A stretch of 64,000 nt of DNA from an uncultured Prochlorococcus sp. (GTDB lineage: Bacteria; Cyanobacteriota; Cyanobacteriia; PCC-6307; Cyanobiaceae): assembly GCA_902624085.1 (NCBI GenBank), contig CACNWD010000004.1, positions 22,919-86,918 of the forward strand. Reading direction: 5' to 3'. The position numbers and the translations under genes were made by a program. The stretch's first letter is position 1. Each line of letters begins with the position of its first letter. The notes beneath the pieces are model-generated. The model did no database searches, was not told the DNA's origin, and saw only the letters and a list, made by a program, of their open reading frames with translations. Below, one piece after another: positions 11,545 through 21,173 of this stretch.

Positions 11545-13587
11545 GTGACTGTAATTAATATAGGCAAATCAGTTCCCTTAGGAAGCACAATCACAGACTT
11601 TGGGGTCAATTTTTGCTTAGTTGCAACAAATGCAGTTTTAGTTGAGATTTTAATTTTTGAAGAGAGTAATTCAACTAAACCTGTATCTATTTATACTCTA
11701 GATAACAAATATAAATCCGGTCCTTATTGGCGGGCTGAGATTGAAGGTCTTGGAGAAGGCACAATTTATGCATATAGAATTCATCAGAAAAAAGATGGAC
11801 TTAATAGAGATTATTCTAAAAAAGTATTAATTGACCCATGTTCAAGAGGGATAACTGGTTGGGAAAACTACGAGAGAGATAGATCTGCTGATGAGAGTGA
11901 TAATACAAATTGCTGTCTAAAGAGTGTTGTATGTGATAGAGAAAAATTCAATTTTAAAGAATTTCCAAACCCAAAACATTCATGGGAGGAATCAATAATC
12001 TATGAATTACATATTGGATCTTTTACAGAAAAAATTGAGTCGAATGATCGCAGTAACAATGAAAGTTGTTTTCAGAAATTTGTGAAAAAGATTCCTTACT
12101 TAAAGAATCTTGGAATAACTTCAATCGAATTACTTCCTGTTTTTTGCTTTGACCCCAACGATGCTCCAAATGGCCTTGATAATTTTTGGGGATATAGTCC
12201 AATAAACTGGTTCACCCCTCATTTTGAATATTTTAATGAGATTTCACCAAAAAAAATAAGACAAGAATTTAAAAGATTTGTTGAAGAATGTCACAAGAAT
12301 AAAATTGAAGTAATTCTAGATGTGGTTTATAACCATACATCTGAGGGGAACAGTCATGGCCCTGTATTATCCTGGAAAGGTCTGGATGAAAACTTATATT
12401 ATTTTTTAGATAAAAATAAATTTCAGGATGTGAGTGGTTGCGGCAATACTATAGCCGCCAATAGAAGTTTAGTAAGAATGTTAATTATAGATTCACTTAA
12501 ATGCTGGGTAAATGAATTTGGGATCGATGGATTTAGATTTGACTTAGGGATAGCTTTAACCAGGGGAGAAAATCTAATACCCCTTGATAACCCACCACTT
12601 TTTGAAGATATTGAATCAGATCCAGATTTAACGGAAATCAAATTAATCAGCGAACCATGGGACTGCGGAGGGCTATACAAAATTAAAGATTTTCCCTCAA
12701 AAACAACTTTTACTTGGAATGGTCATTTCAGAGATGATGTTAGAAGATTTTGGAAAGGGGAAGATAGTACTGCTTGGAAAATGAGCGACAAAATACAAGG
12801 TAGTCCCTCTATTTATGATTTAGAGAAAATGAATACAAATACAATCAACTTTATTACTTCACATGATGGATTCACGTTAAGAGATCTTGTAAGTTTTAAC
12901 ATTAAGCATAATTTTGCAAATAGAGAAAAAAATAAAGATGGAGAGAATAATAATAATTCATATAATTACGGGGTTGAAGGACCAACTTCCAACAAACAAA
13001 TTAATACATTAAGACTTCAACAACAAAAAAACTTTCTTTTATCATTATTTATTTCAAGGGGTGTGCCAATGATGCTCATGGGAGATGAGATAGGAAGAAC
13101 TCAAGGTGGTAATAACAATACTTGGTGCCAAAATAATAGTTTAGGCTGGATGAATTGGGAAGAAACTAATCAAGATTTAGAATTATTGAATTTTGTCAAA
13201 CAACTTACTTTTATAAGAAAAAAATTAATTTATTTAATCAATCCTCTTTTAAATAAAGAAAGTTCAAATAATAAAAACATTATTGAGTACCAGTGGCATG
13301 GGACGACTTTGAATAAACCAGACTGGGGTAGTTGGTCACACACGATTGCTTTTAGTATAAATAAAGATAAAAATCCATTAATTTGGATTGGCTTAAATGC
13401 ATACTCAAAAAATATTAATTTTTCTATCCCCTCATCACAGAGCAATTGGATAAAAGTTTTAGATACTTCTTTTAATTCTTCATTGAAACCTAAACCATTA
13501 AAAGATAAATTTATAGAGATCAATGCTTTAAGCTCTATTTTGCTAGTAAAAAATGAAGTATTTGAAAATGTATTTCCAATTAATTAA
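11545..13587 (+). CDS. glgX: Glycogen debranching enzyme, GlgX/isoamylase type
   Basis: GH13 alpha-1,6-glucosidase acting on glycogen branch points (680 aa). An N-terminal CBM48-like beta domain covers residues 1-110. The catalytic barrel has the nucleophile Asp333 in 'GFRFDLG', the acid/base Glu370 in 'SEPWD' and the third Asp441 in 'SHDGFTL'. A C-terminal beta domain follows. The spacing matches GlgX and isoamylase. The start is GTG 11545, with no ATG near the domain start. It would release short chains from the night-time glycogen reserve. tRNA-Gly follows immediately on the other strand. Confidence 0.93.
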   Translation: MTVINIGKSVPLGSTITDFGVNFCLVATNAVLVEILIFEESNSTKPVSIYTLDNKYKSGPYWRAEIEGLGEGTIYAYRIHQKKDGLNRDYSKKVLIDPCSRGITGWENYERDRSADESDNTNCCLKSVVCDREKFNFKEFPNPKHSWEESIIYELHIGSFTEKIESNDRSNNESCFQKFVKKIPYLKNLGITSIELLPVFCFDPNDAPNGLDNFWGYSPINWFTPHFEYFNEISPKKIRQEFKRFVEECHKNKIEVILDVVYNHTSEGNSHGPVLSWKGLDENLYYFLDKNKFQDVSGCGNTIAANRSLVRMLIIDSLKCWVNEFGIDGFRFDLGIALTRGENLIPLDNPPLFEDIESDPDLTEIKLISEPWDCGGLYKIKDFPSKTTFTWNGHFRDDVRRFWKGEDSTAWKMSDKIQGSPSIYDLEKMNTNTINFITSHDGFTLRDLVSFNIKHNFANREKNKDGENNNNSYNYGVEGPTSNKQINTLRLQQQKNFLLSLFISRGVPMMLMGDEIGRTQGGNNNTWCQNNSLGWMNWEETNQDLELLNFVKQLTFIRKKLIYLINPLLNKESSNNKNIIEYQWHGTTLNKPDWGSWSHTIAFSINKDKNPLIWIGLNAYSKNINFSIPSSQSNWIKVLDTSFNSSLKPKPLKDKFIEINALSSILLVKNEVFENVFPIN

Positions 13588-13658
<71 letters not shown>

Positions 13659-13720
13659 ATAATGTAAAAAATCATTACTCTGCAATAATACATTATCAAA
13701 CAATCAACTACTTTAAAAGA

Positions 13721-15094
13721 TTGGAAAATTCACATTCAAAAAATATAACTGGATCAAGAACTAGATTAATGCTTTCCTATGGACTTGGAGATTCAGGGAC
13801 AGGACTTGCTAATGCTCAATTTGGTTTTTATCTCTTTCCTTTCTTTACCTGTGCTGCGGGTTTACCCCCATGGATAGCAAGTTCTATCTTAATGATAATT
13901 AAGCTCTGGGATGCTATTAATGATCCTTTGATTGGCTGGCTGAGTGACCATACTCAATCAAGATGGGGCCCGAGACTACCTTGGATGATTGGAGCATCAC
14001 TCCCTCTCGGAATTTTTCTAGCTGCAATGTGGTGGATTCCTAATGAATACAGTGTGAAAGAAAAAACTTTTTACTACATATTTACATCAATCTTGTACAT
14101 GACTGCTTATACATCCGTAAATCTTCCTTATGGAGCATTAGCGACAGAAATTAGTGAAGATGAAAATATAAGAACTAGACTTAATGCCGCTAGATTTACT
14201 GGCTCAATATTAGCTTCCTTATCTGGATTAACAGTTGGAGCAATATGTCTAACAAAAGGCGATATAGGTTACCTGACGATGGGAAGAATATCCGGTACGA
14301 TTGTTGCAGTAATCACTTTAATTTCAACTTGGGGTCTAGCTCCATTTGCAAAGATTGCGAGAAAACCTATCAATAAAATACTACCAGTAAAAAATCAACT
14401 AAGGCGTATTTTCAAGAATAAAATTTTCAGAAAGGTAATCTATCTTTATTTACTTCTTTGGTGTGGATTACAATTAATGCAAACGGTTTCATTAATATAT
14501 TTGCAACAAGTCATGAACGTACCAAGAGGGATATCCTTTTGGATTATCATTCCTTTTCAAATAAGTGCTCTTTTGGGATTGCAAGCTTGGAGTTTTTATT
14601 CTAATAGGTATGGAAGAGTTAAAGCATTAAAGATTGGAGGATTTATATGGATTGGTGGTTGCTTGATTGCTATGATATTACCTCCATTATCAAATAATTT
14701 TGAAATAAATAATTTGAATATAGATTCTATAAAAATGTTAATTTTATTTCTAACAATTTTATTTGTTGGATTTGGAGCATCAACAGCATATTTAATACCC
14801 TGGTCTTTATTACCAGATGCTATTGATCATGATCCAGAAAAAGCAGCAGGGATTTACACAGCTTGGATGGTTTTATGTCAAAAGCTTGGAATAGCTCTAA
14901 GCGTAGGATTATTTGGTTATCTTCTAACTCTTACTGGTTTTAAGCAAGCAGCCTGTCAGGGAATTATAGATATTACCCAACCAAATTCTGCATTAATAAC
15001 CGTAAGAATTTGCATGGGGTTAATACCTTCTATCCTTGTCTATTGGGGCCTACTAATTATGAGAAAATGGGATCAAGAATTAATTACAAGCTAA
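13721..15094 (+). CDS. GPH-family (melibiose permease-like) sugar transporter
   Basis: A 457-residue protein with about 12 membrane helices. It carries the glycoside-pentoside-hexuronide symporter hallmark 'KLWDAINDPLIGWLSDHTQS' (the GPH D-x-x-x-D-P motif) followed by 'RWGPRLPWMIGASLPLG', and a late 'WSLLPDAIDHDPEKAAGIYT'. It would drive solute uptake or export with a cation. The substrate cannot be told. The adjacent glgX suggests sugar metabolism, but that gene is separated by a tRNA. The TTG start at 13721 begins the conserved N-terminus. The next gene begins 9 bp later. Confidence 0.87.
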   Translation: MENSHSKNITGSRTRLMLSYGLGDSGTGLANAQFGFYLFPFFTCAAGLPPWIASSILMIIKLWDAINDPLIGWLSDHTQSRWGPRLPWMIGASLPLGIFLAAMWWIPNEYSVKEKTFYYIFTSILYMTAYTSVNLPYGALATEISEDENIRTRLNAARFTGSILASLSGLTVGAICLTKGDIGYLTMGRISGTIVAVITLISTWGLAPFAKIARKPINKILPVKNQLRRIFKNKIFRKVIYLYLLLWCGLQLMQTVSLIYLQQVMNVPRGISFWIIIPFQISALLGLQAWSFYSNRYGRVKALKIGGFIWIGGCLIAMILPPLSNNFEINNLNIDSIKMLILFLTILFVGFGASTAYLIPWSLLPDAIDHDPEKAAGIYTAWMVLCQKLGIALSVGLFGYLLTLTGFKQAACQGIIDITQPNSALITVRICMGLIPSILVYWGLLIMRKWDQELITS

Positions 15095-15103
15095 TCTAGA
15101 GAT

Positions 15104-15859
15104 ATGCATTATCCAAAGTATTTTAAAAGACTATTGAGAAGCCTAGTTATTGGTGGTCAATCTATTAACTATATATTTAATGGAAAAGTATCAAAGAATG
15201 ACCTTTTTGAACAATTAATGGAAGCAGGTCCAGGAAGCTTGATTATAGTTTTAATAACTGGCATAGCAGCAGGTACAGTTTTTAATATTCAAGTTGCTTC
15301 TCAACTATCTGGGATGGGTATATCAGGAGAAATAGGTGGATTATTAGCGGTAGGAATGGCTAGAGAAATGGCTCCATTATTAACAGCCACTCTTATGACA
15401 GGTAAGGTTGCTACTGCCTATGCAGCACAACTGGGATCAATGAAGGTAACTGAACAAATTGATGCCATTACTATGCTAAAGACAGAGCCTGTACAGTATT
15501 TAGTTGTACCAAGATTACTAGCGATGGTAATTATGTCTCCAATTCAATGTCTTTTATTTTTATCAGTAGCCTTATGGAGCGGTCAAATATGGAGTACTAT
15601 TTTCTATAAAGTTCCTCCAATTATATTTTGGTCATCAGTGCGATCAGGCAGCGTAAGCCTTACAAATACTGATTTAACCTCTATGATTATTAAGTCAGTT
15701 GTTTTTGGTTTACAAATAGCTATTATTTCATGTGGATGGGGACTGACAACTAAAGGAGGACCTAAAGAAGTTGGCACAACAACCACTGGAGCAGTAGTAA
15801 TGACACTTGTTACAGTATCTTTAATGGATGTATTCTTAACACAGATATTATTTGGATAA
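15104..15859 (+). CDS. mlaE: MlaE-family ABC lipid transporter permease
   Basis: A 251-residue inner-membrane permease of the MlaE/TGD1 family, which moves phospholipids between membranes with an MCE substrate-binding protein and an ATPase. It contains the family core 'VASQLSGMGISGEIGGLLAV', 'GMAREMAPLLTATLMTGKVA' and 'AAQLGSMKVTEQIDAITML', with five or so helices. The partner ATPase and MCE protein are not in this window. DUF3119 follows 3 bp later, so the genes are likely co-transcribed. Confidence 0.92.
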   Translation: MHYPKYFKRLLRSLVIGGQSINYIFNGKVSKNDLFEQLMEAGPGSLIIVLITGIAAGTVFNIQVASQLSGMGISGEIGGLLAVGMAREMAPLLTATLMTGKVATAYAAQLGSMKVTEQIDAITMLKTEPVQYLVVPRLLAMVIMSPIQCLLFLSVALWSGQIWSTIFYKVPPIIFWSSVRSGSVSLTNTDLTSMIIKSVVFGLQIAIISCGWGLTTKGGPKEVGTTTTGAVVMTLVTVSLMDVFLTQILFG

Positions 15860-15862
15860 ATT

Positions 15863-16258
15863 ATGGTAAACGAAAATAAAAATGAAGATTCAATCACAAT
15901 TGCTCCTTCATTTCAATTACCTATAATTCTCATTGCATTAAGTTTTTCTCTTTTATTTTTAAAAATTGGTTCAATTCCAACAATTATTTCTGCTTCATTC
16001 AGTTTTTTTCTTTTACTTCAATCATTTACTTTAAGAATTAAAATCTCCAGAGATGATTTTATCGTAATGCAATTCGGTAAAGAGATCAGGAGATTTCCTT
16101 TTAGAAATTGGCTGACTTGGAAATTATTTTTACCAAGTCTTCCAGGGATTTTTTATTTCAGAGAAAAATCTAGCCCTCATTTACTTCCTATTTTATTTAA
16201 CCCTGAACAATTAAGAAATCAGTTAAAAGATAAAGTTGGGGAGCTAGAAATTAATTAA
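15863..16258 (+). CDS. DUF3119 family membrane protein
   Basis: A 131-residue cyanobacterial and plastid-lineage protein with two adjacent membrane helices (about residues 18-55) and a cytosolic part containing 'VMQFGKEIRRFPFRNWLTWK' and 'LPGIFYFREKSSPHLLPILF'. These match my memory of DUF3119. Its position 3 bp after mlaE is a conserved arrangement and suggests a role in lipid transport or membrane homeostasis, but no biochemical function is known to me. Confidence 0.8.
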   Translation: MVNENKNEDSITIAPSFQLPIILIALSFSLLFLKIGSIPTIISASFSFFLLLQSFTLRIKISRDDFIVMQFGKEIRRFPFRNWLTWKLFLPSLPGIFYFREKSSPHLLPILFNPEQLRNQLKDKVGELEIN

Positions 16259-16291
16259 AAATGATCTAAATTTATTTGAGTTAAAAGTGCA

Positions 16292-17287
16292 ATGAACACA
16301 AAAGAAAACGCTCCTAAGGATACAAAACAAGCAAAGGAAAGTATTGAAGCAAAGAGTCCTGAGAAGAGAAAGGATAGAACACTGAATAAAAATTATCAAT
16401 CCAAAAATAGAGACGAAAACTCAACTAATGAAAACATATATGAAAAAATTTTTAATGATCTCATTGAGAAAAAATTACTATTAAGTAAAGAAATCAAGGA
16501 TTTAGAAAATAAGAAAATTTTATTAATGAAAGATATTGAATCTAACTTTTCTGGCCAATCTGAAAATATTGCAAAGCAAGTCAAAGGTTTCCAAGATTAT
16601 TTGACAGGCGCATTGCAAAATCTTTCTCAATCAGTAGAAAAGCTAGATTTGGTCCCTCAACAAATGATAATTAAACCTTCCCCTTTAGATAAAGTTCAGA
16701 ACACTCAAAAGAATAATATGGAGATTAAGATCCCTGCACTTGCTGATACTTTCAAACCTGATGAAGAAATAATTAGAAAATGTTTCTCAGATTTTTCTAA
16801 TCAACCTGATTTCTATGCAGAGCCATGGAAGCTTAGAAGAAGTCTTGAGGGAATAGATATAGAAATGCTTGAAGATTGGTTTTTTAATATGGGAGGTAGA
16901 GGCGCTTTAGAGAGTAGAGGTTCTAGACAAAAAAATGTACTTATATCAGCTGGGCTGATTTCTATCTTGGGTGAATTATATGGGGATCAATTTCAGACTT
17001 TAATTTTAGCTTCTGAGCCTGAAAGACTAGGAGAATGGAGAAGGATACTTCAAGATTCCTTAGGCCTTAATAGAGAAGATTTTGGACCAAACAGTGGAAT
17101 AGTACTTTTCGAAAGAGCTGAGGGTGTCATAGAGAGAGCTGATAGACTTGAAAATAATGATGAAGTTCCATTAATAATAATTGATGCTTTAGAGACGAGT
17201 ATCGAGGTTCCAATTTTACAATTCCCCTTATGGCTTGCGTTTGTTGGTAGTTCAGAAGAAATTTATGATGATTTAGAGTTGTTGTAA
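16292..17287 (+). CDS. DUF3086 family protein with coiled coil
   Basis: 331 residues. Residues 1-45 are polar and disordered, 48-90 form a Lys/Glu/Leu coiled coil, and 150-331 form a conserved folded domain with '[20 protein letters not shown]' and '[20 protein letters not shown]'. This matches the cyanobacterial DUF3086 family in my memory. The final base of the stop overlaps the ATG of plsY, so expression is coupled to lipid synthesis. Function is unknown. Confidence 0.78.
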   Translation: MNTKENAPKDTKQAKESIEAKSPEKRKDRTLNKNYQSKNRDENSTNENIYEKIFNDLIEKKLLLSKEIKDLENKKILLMKDIESNFSGQSENIAKQVKGFQDYLTGALQNLSQSVEKLDLVPQQMIIKPSPLDKVQNTQKNNMEIKIPALADTFKPDEEIIRKCFSDFSNQPDFYAEPWKLRRSLEGIDIEMLEDWFFNMGGRGALESRGSRQKNVLISAGLISILGELYGDQFQTLILASEPERLGEWRRILQDSLGLNREDFGPNSGIVLFERAEGVIERADRLENNDEVPLIIIDALETSIEVPILQFPLWLAFVGSSEEIYDDLELL

Positions 17288-17889
17288 TGACTTTAGTTTT
17301 TTTCATTTTATTGGTAAGTTATTTATTAGGATCTTTTCCTAGTGGATTCCTATATGCCAAAAATTTAAAGGGTATAGATTTAAGATATGTAGGATCAGGT
17401 TCAACTGGTGCAACTAATGTTTTAAGAAATATTGGGAAATGGCCTGCTCTATTTGTATTTATACTTGATGTTTTAAAAGGGTTTATTGCTGTAAAGATTG
17501 CTTATTTTTTGCTATTTGACAATATCTTTCAAGTTCTTGCTGGTCTATTTGCAATCACAGGACACATCTGGCCCATATGGTTAAAAGGTAAAGGAGGAAA
17601 AGCTGTTGCAACTGGATTAGGAATGTTTATAGCCCTCTCTTGGCAAGTTGGTCTCGCATCCTTTGGAACATTCTTAATAATAATAAGTTTAACCAAAATA
17701 GTATCTCTATCAAGTATCACTGCAGCACTTCTTCTACCTATATATATGTTGAGATATACAGGTACTGTTAACCATTCTTTTACTATTTTTAGTTTTATAG
17801 TTGCAACTATTGTGATCTGGAAACATAGATCCAATATAAATAGACTTTTAAAAGGGGAAGAACCGAAAATCAGTAAAAAGAATAATTAA
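17287..17889 (+). CDS. plsY: Acyl-phosphate:glycerol-3-phosphate acyltransferase PlsY
   Basis: An integral membrane enzyme (200 aa) making lysophosphatidic acid, the first step of glycerolipid synthesis. The three active-site motifs are visible: '[13 protein letters not shown]', '[20 protein letters not shown]' and '[20 protein letters not shown]'. Five membrane helices are expected. It is the last gene of the mlaE-DUF3119-DUF3086-plsY run and overlaps the convergent pyrF by 4 bp. Confidence 0.95.
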   Translation: MTLVFFILLVSYLLGSFPSGFLYAKNLKGIDLRYVGSGSTGATNVLRNIGKWPALFVFILDVLKGFIAVKIAYFLLFDNIFQVLAGLFAITGHIWPIWLKGKGGKAVATGLGMFIALSWQVGLASFGTFLIIISLTKIVSLSSITAALLLPIYMLRYTGTVNHSFTIFSFIVATIVIWKHRSNINRLLKGEEPKISKKNN

Positions 17890-18605
17890 GTTATGCACTC
17901 ACAAATATCTAAAAATACTCTTGAAGGATTTTCTGATTGTGTTATGGACCTTCCAATTACTAATTTAGAAGCTCCACTCAATATTGCTTTCTTAGGAGTC
18001 ATCACTCTTTTTTGATCATGTTTAGCTGTTTCTTCTAATCTTATACCAGGCGTTATTAATTGAAAATTATTATCGTAAGTTAATCGCAATGTTTTAAGTT
18101 CCTGTGGCGAACAAACACAGCCATCTAATCCAGAGTTAAAAGATAGCTCTGCAAGCTTTTTTACATTCTCTTCTATTGAAGTTTGTATATTAAAGTCTAT
18201 TTTTAAATCTTCTGAAGAAAAACTTGTTAAAACTGTAACTCCTAAAAGATTTGGAGGTTTTAAATTGTATTCGCGAGATCCTTCTAAAGATGCTTTTTTC
18301 GATATTTTTAATGCTCTCGAACCTGCAGATGCATGTAATGAAATAATATCTACTCCTAACTTCGAAATTTGGTAGCAGGTCGCATACATTGTATTTGGAA
18401 TATCATAAAGTTTAAGATCCAGGAAAATCTTTTTTTCCATTTTTTTCAATATTTTTATAATTTCAGGACCTTCTTTACAAAATAATTCTAACCCAACCTT
18501 AACCCATCTAATTTGAGGACATTTTTTTAAAAAATTTATGATCTCGTTTTTATTTAAACCATCTAAGGCGAGTATTATTTTTTCTTTAGAACTTTGAATA
18601 TTCAT
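17886..18605 (-). CDS. pyrF: Orotidine-5'-phosphate decarboxylase PyrF
   Basis: Converts OMP to UMP, the last step of pyrimidine synthesis (239 aa). The TIM barrel begins '[12 protein letters not shown]', with the catalytic Lys-Asp array '[10 protein letters not shown]' at residues 63-72. The phosphate-binding end '[12 protein letters not shown]' is near the C-terminus, preceded by '[10 protein letters not shown]'. It is 6 bp after tyrS on the same strand, so the two are probably one transcript. Confidence 0.95.
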   Translation of the reverse strand: MNIQSSKEKIILALDGLNKNEIINFLKKCPQIRWVKVGLELFCKEGPEIIKILKKMEKKIFLDLKLYDIPNTMYATCYQISKLGVDIISLHASAGSRALKISKKASLEGSREYNLKPPNLLGVTVLTSFSSEDLKIDFNIQTSIEENVKKLAELSFNSGLDGCVCSPQELKTLRLTYDNNFQLITPGIRLEETAKHDQKRVMTPKKAILSGASKLVIGRSITQSENPSRVFLDICECIT

Positions 18606-18611
18606 ATTCTC

Positions 18612-19850
18612 TTAATTTTTAAATCTTTTTGTAATTTTCTTACCAATTTGAATAATTTTACCTTTAAGTTCTTCGATTGAATTAAAAATTAAATCTGGAT
18701 TTGTAATTTTTGTATTATCAATTCTAACCCCTCCACCTTTTATTGCTCTTTTAGACTCACTACTAGAATTAAAAAATTTTAAGTAACTTAATAAATAAAA
18801 GAATTTAATTGGAAAATTAATATTATCTAAATCTATTATTGGTATTTTTCCCACTTTTTCATTATCTCCCAAATAAATCTTTTCACAATTTGATTGTGCC
18901 TCAAGTGCATTTTTTCTTCCATGAAAATTTGCTGTAACCTCAAGAGCCATAAATCTTTGTAGTTCTCTTGGCGATTTACTTTCTAAAATTGACAAATCAA
19001 AGCTAGTAAGTAATTCGATATAAGATGGGATAATTTCATCTTTTACCTTTTCTAATTTTGAATACATTGATAAAGGATCTTCATTTAATGAAACCGTATT
19101 CATTTCAGATTTACTCATTTTCTTTACTCCATCTAAACCAGTTAAAATTGGAAGTAAAATTCCAAATTGAGGTTCTTTTTTAAAATGTCTTTGTAAATCT
19201 CTTCCAATTGCTATGTTAAATTTCTGATCAGTCCCTCCAAGTTCTATATCTGCGTTAACAGCAACTGAATCATAGCCTTGTAACAAAGGGTATAAAAATT
19301 CATGTAAAGCAATCGGTATTTGAGAATTATATCTTTTATTAAATTCTTCTTTAGCCAACATTTGGCTTACGGTGCAACTGCTCATTAGTTCAATAATTGA
19401 ACTTAAATTTAAATTTTCTAGCCAATCGCTATTTTTTCTAATTTCAATTCTTCCTTTAGTTTCAAAATCCAGAATAGATTGACTAGCCGGTTTACCCATA
19501 CCTAATTGTTGTAAGTAAGTTTTTGAGTTTTCTTCTACTTCTTCTTTTGAAAGTTGAACCCTTGTTTTATTCTTGCCCGTAGGATCACCAATTTGAGCTG
19601 TAAAATCTCCTATAATTAAAACAGCTACATGACCATGATCTTGAAAAGATCTAAGTTTCTTAAAAAGAATACTATGGCCTATATGAATATCAGTACCAGT
19701 TGGATCGATCCCAAGCTTTACTCTTAATTTTCTATGTTCTTTATTATTTACATCTAACTTATTTGCTAAATTTTGTTCTAGATTTTGCGATGGAAATAAC
19801 TCTGATATTCCTCTATTAATCCAATCTGGTAGATCTGAAGTTTGAACCAT
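18612..19850 (-). CDS. tyrS: Tyrosyl-tRNA synthetase TyrS
   Basis: Class Ic aminoacyl-tRNA synthetase of 412 residues. It has the HIGH motif in 'GTDIHIGHS' (residues 52-60), '[18 protein letters not shown]', the Tyr/tRNA pocket '[20 protein letters not shown]', and the KMSKS loop '[10 protein letters not shown]'. A C-terminal S4-like RNA-binding domain is present ('[16 protein letters not shown]'). It lies in a run with DUF1825 (12 bp upstream) and pyrF. Confidence 0.96.
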   Translation of the reverse strand: MVQTSDLPDWINRGISELFPSQNLEQNLANKLDVNNKEHRKLRVKLGIDPTGTDIHIGHSILFKKLRSFQDHGHVAVLIIGDFTAQIGDPTGKNKTRVQLSKEEVEENSKTYLQQLGMGKPASQSILDFETKGRIEIRKNSDWLENLNLSSIIELMSSCTVSQMLAKEEFNKRYNSQIPIALHEFLYPLLQGYDSVAVNADIELGGTDQKFNIAIGRDLQRHFKKEPQFGILLPILTGLDGVKKMSKSEMNTVSLNEDPLSMYSKLEKVKDEIIPSYIELLTSFDLSILESKSPRELQRFMALEVTANFHGRKNALEAQSNCEKIYLGDNEKVGKIPIIDLDNINFPIKFFYLLSYLKFFNSSSESKRAIKGGGVRIDNTKITNPDLIFNSIEELKGKIIQIGKKITKRFKN

Positions 19851-19862
19851 AAATTTTATTTA

Positions 19863-20186
19863 TTATGAATTTTTCTCAAGTTCATCTTTCATTCTCATTA
19901 AAGTTTGATTCATTTGATCAAACATTTGTTCAGGAGTTATCCCAAACTGATTTAATTGAGTTTTTAATTGTTCTACTGTCATTTTCGCCTGAAAATCTTC
20001 GGACAATTCAAATCTTTTCATAAAAACTTTATAACGGTCCATAAGAGATTCCATTTTCTTTATAAACATCTTTTTACCTTCTCTATCAAATTTTCCGTAT
20101 TCAGAACCTAGTTTCATTAATTCCTGATAATCAGTAAAAAGTTGTTTGGCCTCCTCTTGTACAATATCCGATTCAAAAAATCCCAT
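19863..20186 (-). CDS. DUF1825 family protein
   Basis: A 107-residue helical cyanobacterial protein opening 'MGFFESDIVQEEAKQLFTDY' with 'GKFDREGKKMFIKKMESLMD' and a Gln/Met-rich C-terminus. This matches DUF1825, conserved in nearly all cyanobacteria, function unknown. It is preceded by a good GGAGG ribosome binding site 8-12 bases before the ATG, which is rare in this genome and suggests strong translation. It heads the run to tyrS and pyrF. Confidence 0.82.
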   Translation of the reverse strand: MGFFESDIVQEEAKQLFTDYQELMKLGSEYGKFDREGKKMFIKKMESLMDRYKVFMKRFELSEDFQAKMTVEQLKTQLNQFGITPEQMFDQMNQTLMRMKDELEKNS

Positions 20187-20535
20187 CTTTATAACCTCCT
20201 CTCTAATCCTTGAGACTTATTATCATAACTGACTTGATGAATTTGCATGTCTTAAATAAGTTGTTGCACCTGTGCAACTTATAATATTTTTCACTTCCTG
20301 ATACCAAAGGATTTGAAGTGAAGTTGCACTCTTAATATTATAAACTAGTATATTTTACCCACAATTGAAAGGTAGAAAATACTACCTAAATTTTTTAAAA
20401 ACAAAGATTTCTTTAAGATGAAACTAGTATCTTGTAAATAATAATAATATAAGGATTAAAATTAAAAAATTTTTTTTTCTAATATTTTTTATAAATTTTT
20501 TTATTAGATTATTAGACTTATAAAAATTCAAAGCA
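20187..20535. promoter_or_regulatory. Divergent intergenic region with a promoter-linked inverted repeat
   Basis: A 349-bp gap between DUF1825 (minus) and the GIY-YIG-like gene (plus). At 20264-20277 lies a perfect 6-bp inverted repeat TTGCAC-CT-GTGCAA, immediately followed by TATAAT at 20280-20285 in the plus direction. A further half copy, GTTGCACT, lies near 20323-20330. On the minus strand TATGATAAT near 20218-20226 could be the DUF1825 -10 box. The rest is AT-rich with no frame. An operator role for the repeat is a guess, because short inverted repeats occur by chance in such DNA. Confidence 0.4.
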
Positions 20536-21147
20536 TTGTCATTCTCTCCGAAAAAAAATAATCTAACCAAAAGTCTTCAATATGAAATATTTGAATCTAA
20601 TGACTTCTTTTCTATATCATCTAAAAATAATCAAGAATTAAATCATTCTCGTTCCTCTTTAATTCAATGGAGAAAAAATATTAATAAATATCAAAACAAA
20701 GTTATTGAAGATCTCCATAATCCAAATTCGCAAAAGTCAATGTTCGAAATTGATGATAATTTTAATTTAGTAAAAATAAATCCTTTTTTACTTACAAGTT
20801 TTTCCATTAATTTTTGGCGTTCCAAAAAATCTGTAGATAAAGGGCCTGCAATGTATTTTGTAATTGATACACAAAAAACTTCTAAAATTATTCTTTATAT
20901 AGGAGAAACAAACTCTGCAGATAAAAGATGGAAAGGAGATCATGACTGCAAAAATTACATATCCAACTATAAAGAAACGATGTCAAATAATAATTTAGAA
21001 AGCAATTTAGATATACGTTTTTTTCTAGATGTTCCCAAAGAGGTCAAATTAAGACGTAAATTAGAAAAGCGTCTAATCTATTTATGGTTACCTCCATTTA
21101 ATAAAGAGACTCGAGATAGATGGACTACAACTTTCACAAATAATTAA
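20536..21147 (+). CDS. GIY-YIG nuclease-like protein
   Basis: 203 residues. The C-terminal half fits the GIY-YIG fold: 'AMYFVI' (105-110) in place of GIY, 'LYIGET' (120-125) as YIG, Arg131 in 'DKRWKG', a Glu in 'RKLEKRL' (about 177) and the closing 'PPFN' (186-189). The N-terminal 100 residues are not recognised. The start TTG 20536 is the only one giving the whole frame. It could be a DNA-cutting or repair-type enzyme, but no specific function is known. The next gene is pepA, 26 bp downstream. Confidence 0.65.
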   Translation: MSFSPKKNNLTKSLQYEIFESNDFFSISSKNNQELNHSRSSLIQWRKNINKYQNKVIEDLHNPNSQKSMFEIDDNFNLVKINPFLLTSFSINFWRSKKSVDKGPAMYFVIDTQKTSKIILYIGETNSADKRWKGDHDCKNYISNYKETMSNNNLESNLDIRFFLDVPKEVKLRRKLEKRLIYLWLPPFNKETRDRWTTTFTNN

Positions 21148-21173
21148 CAAATTTATTAAATTTCTTATAGAAC

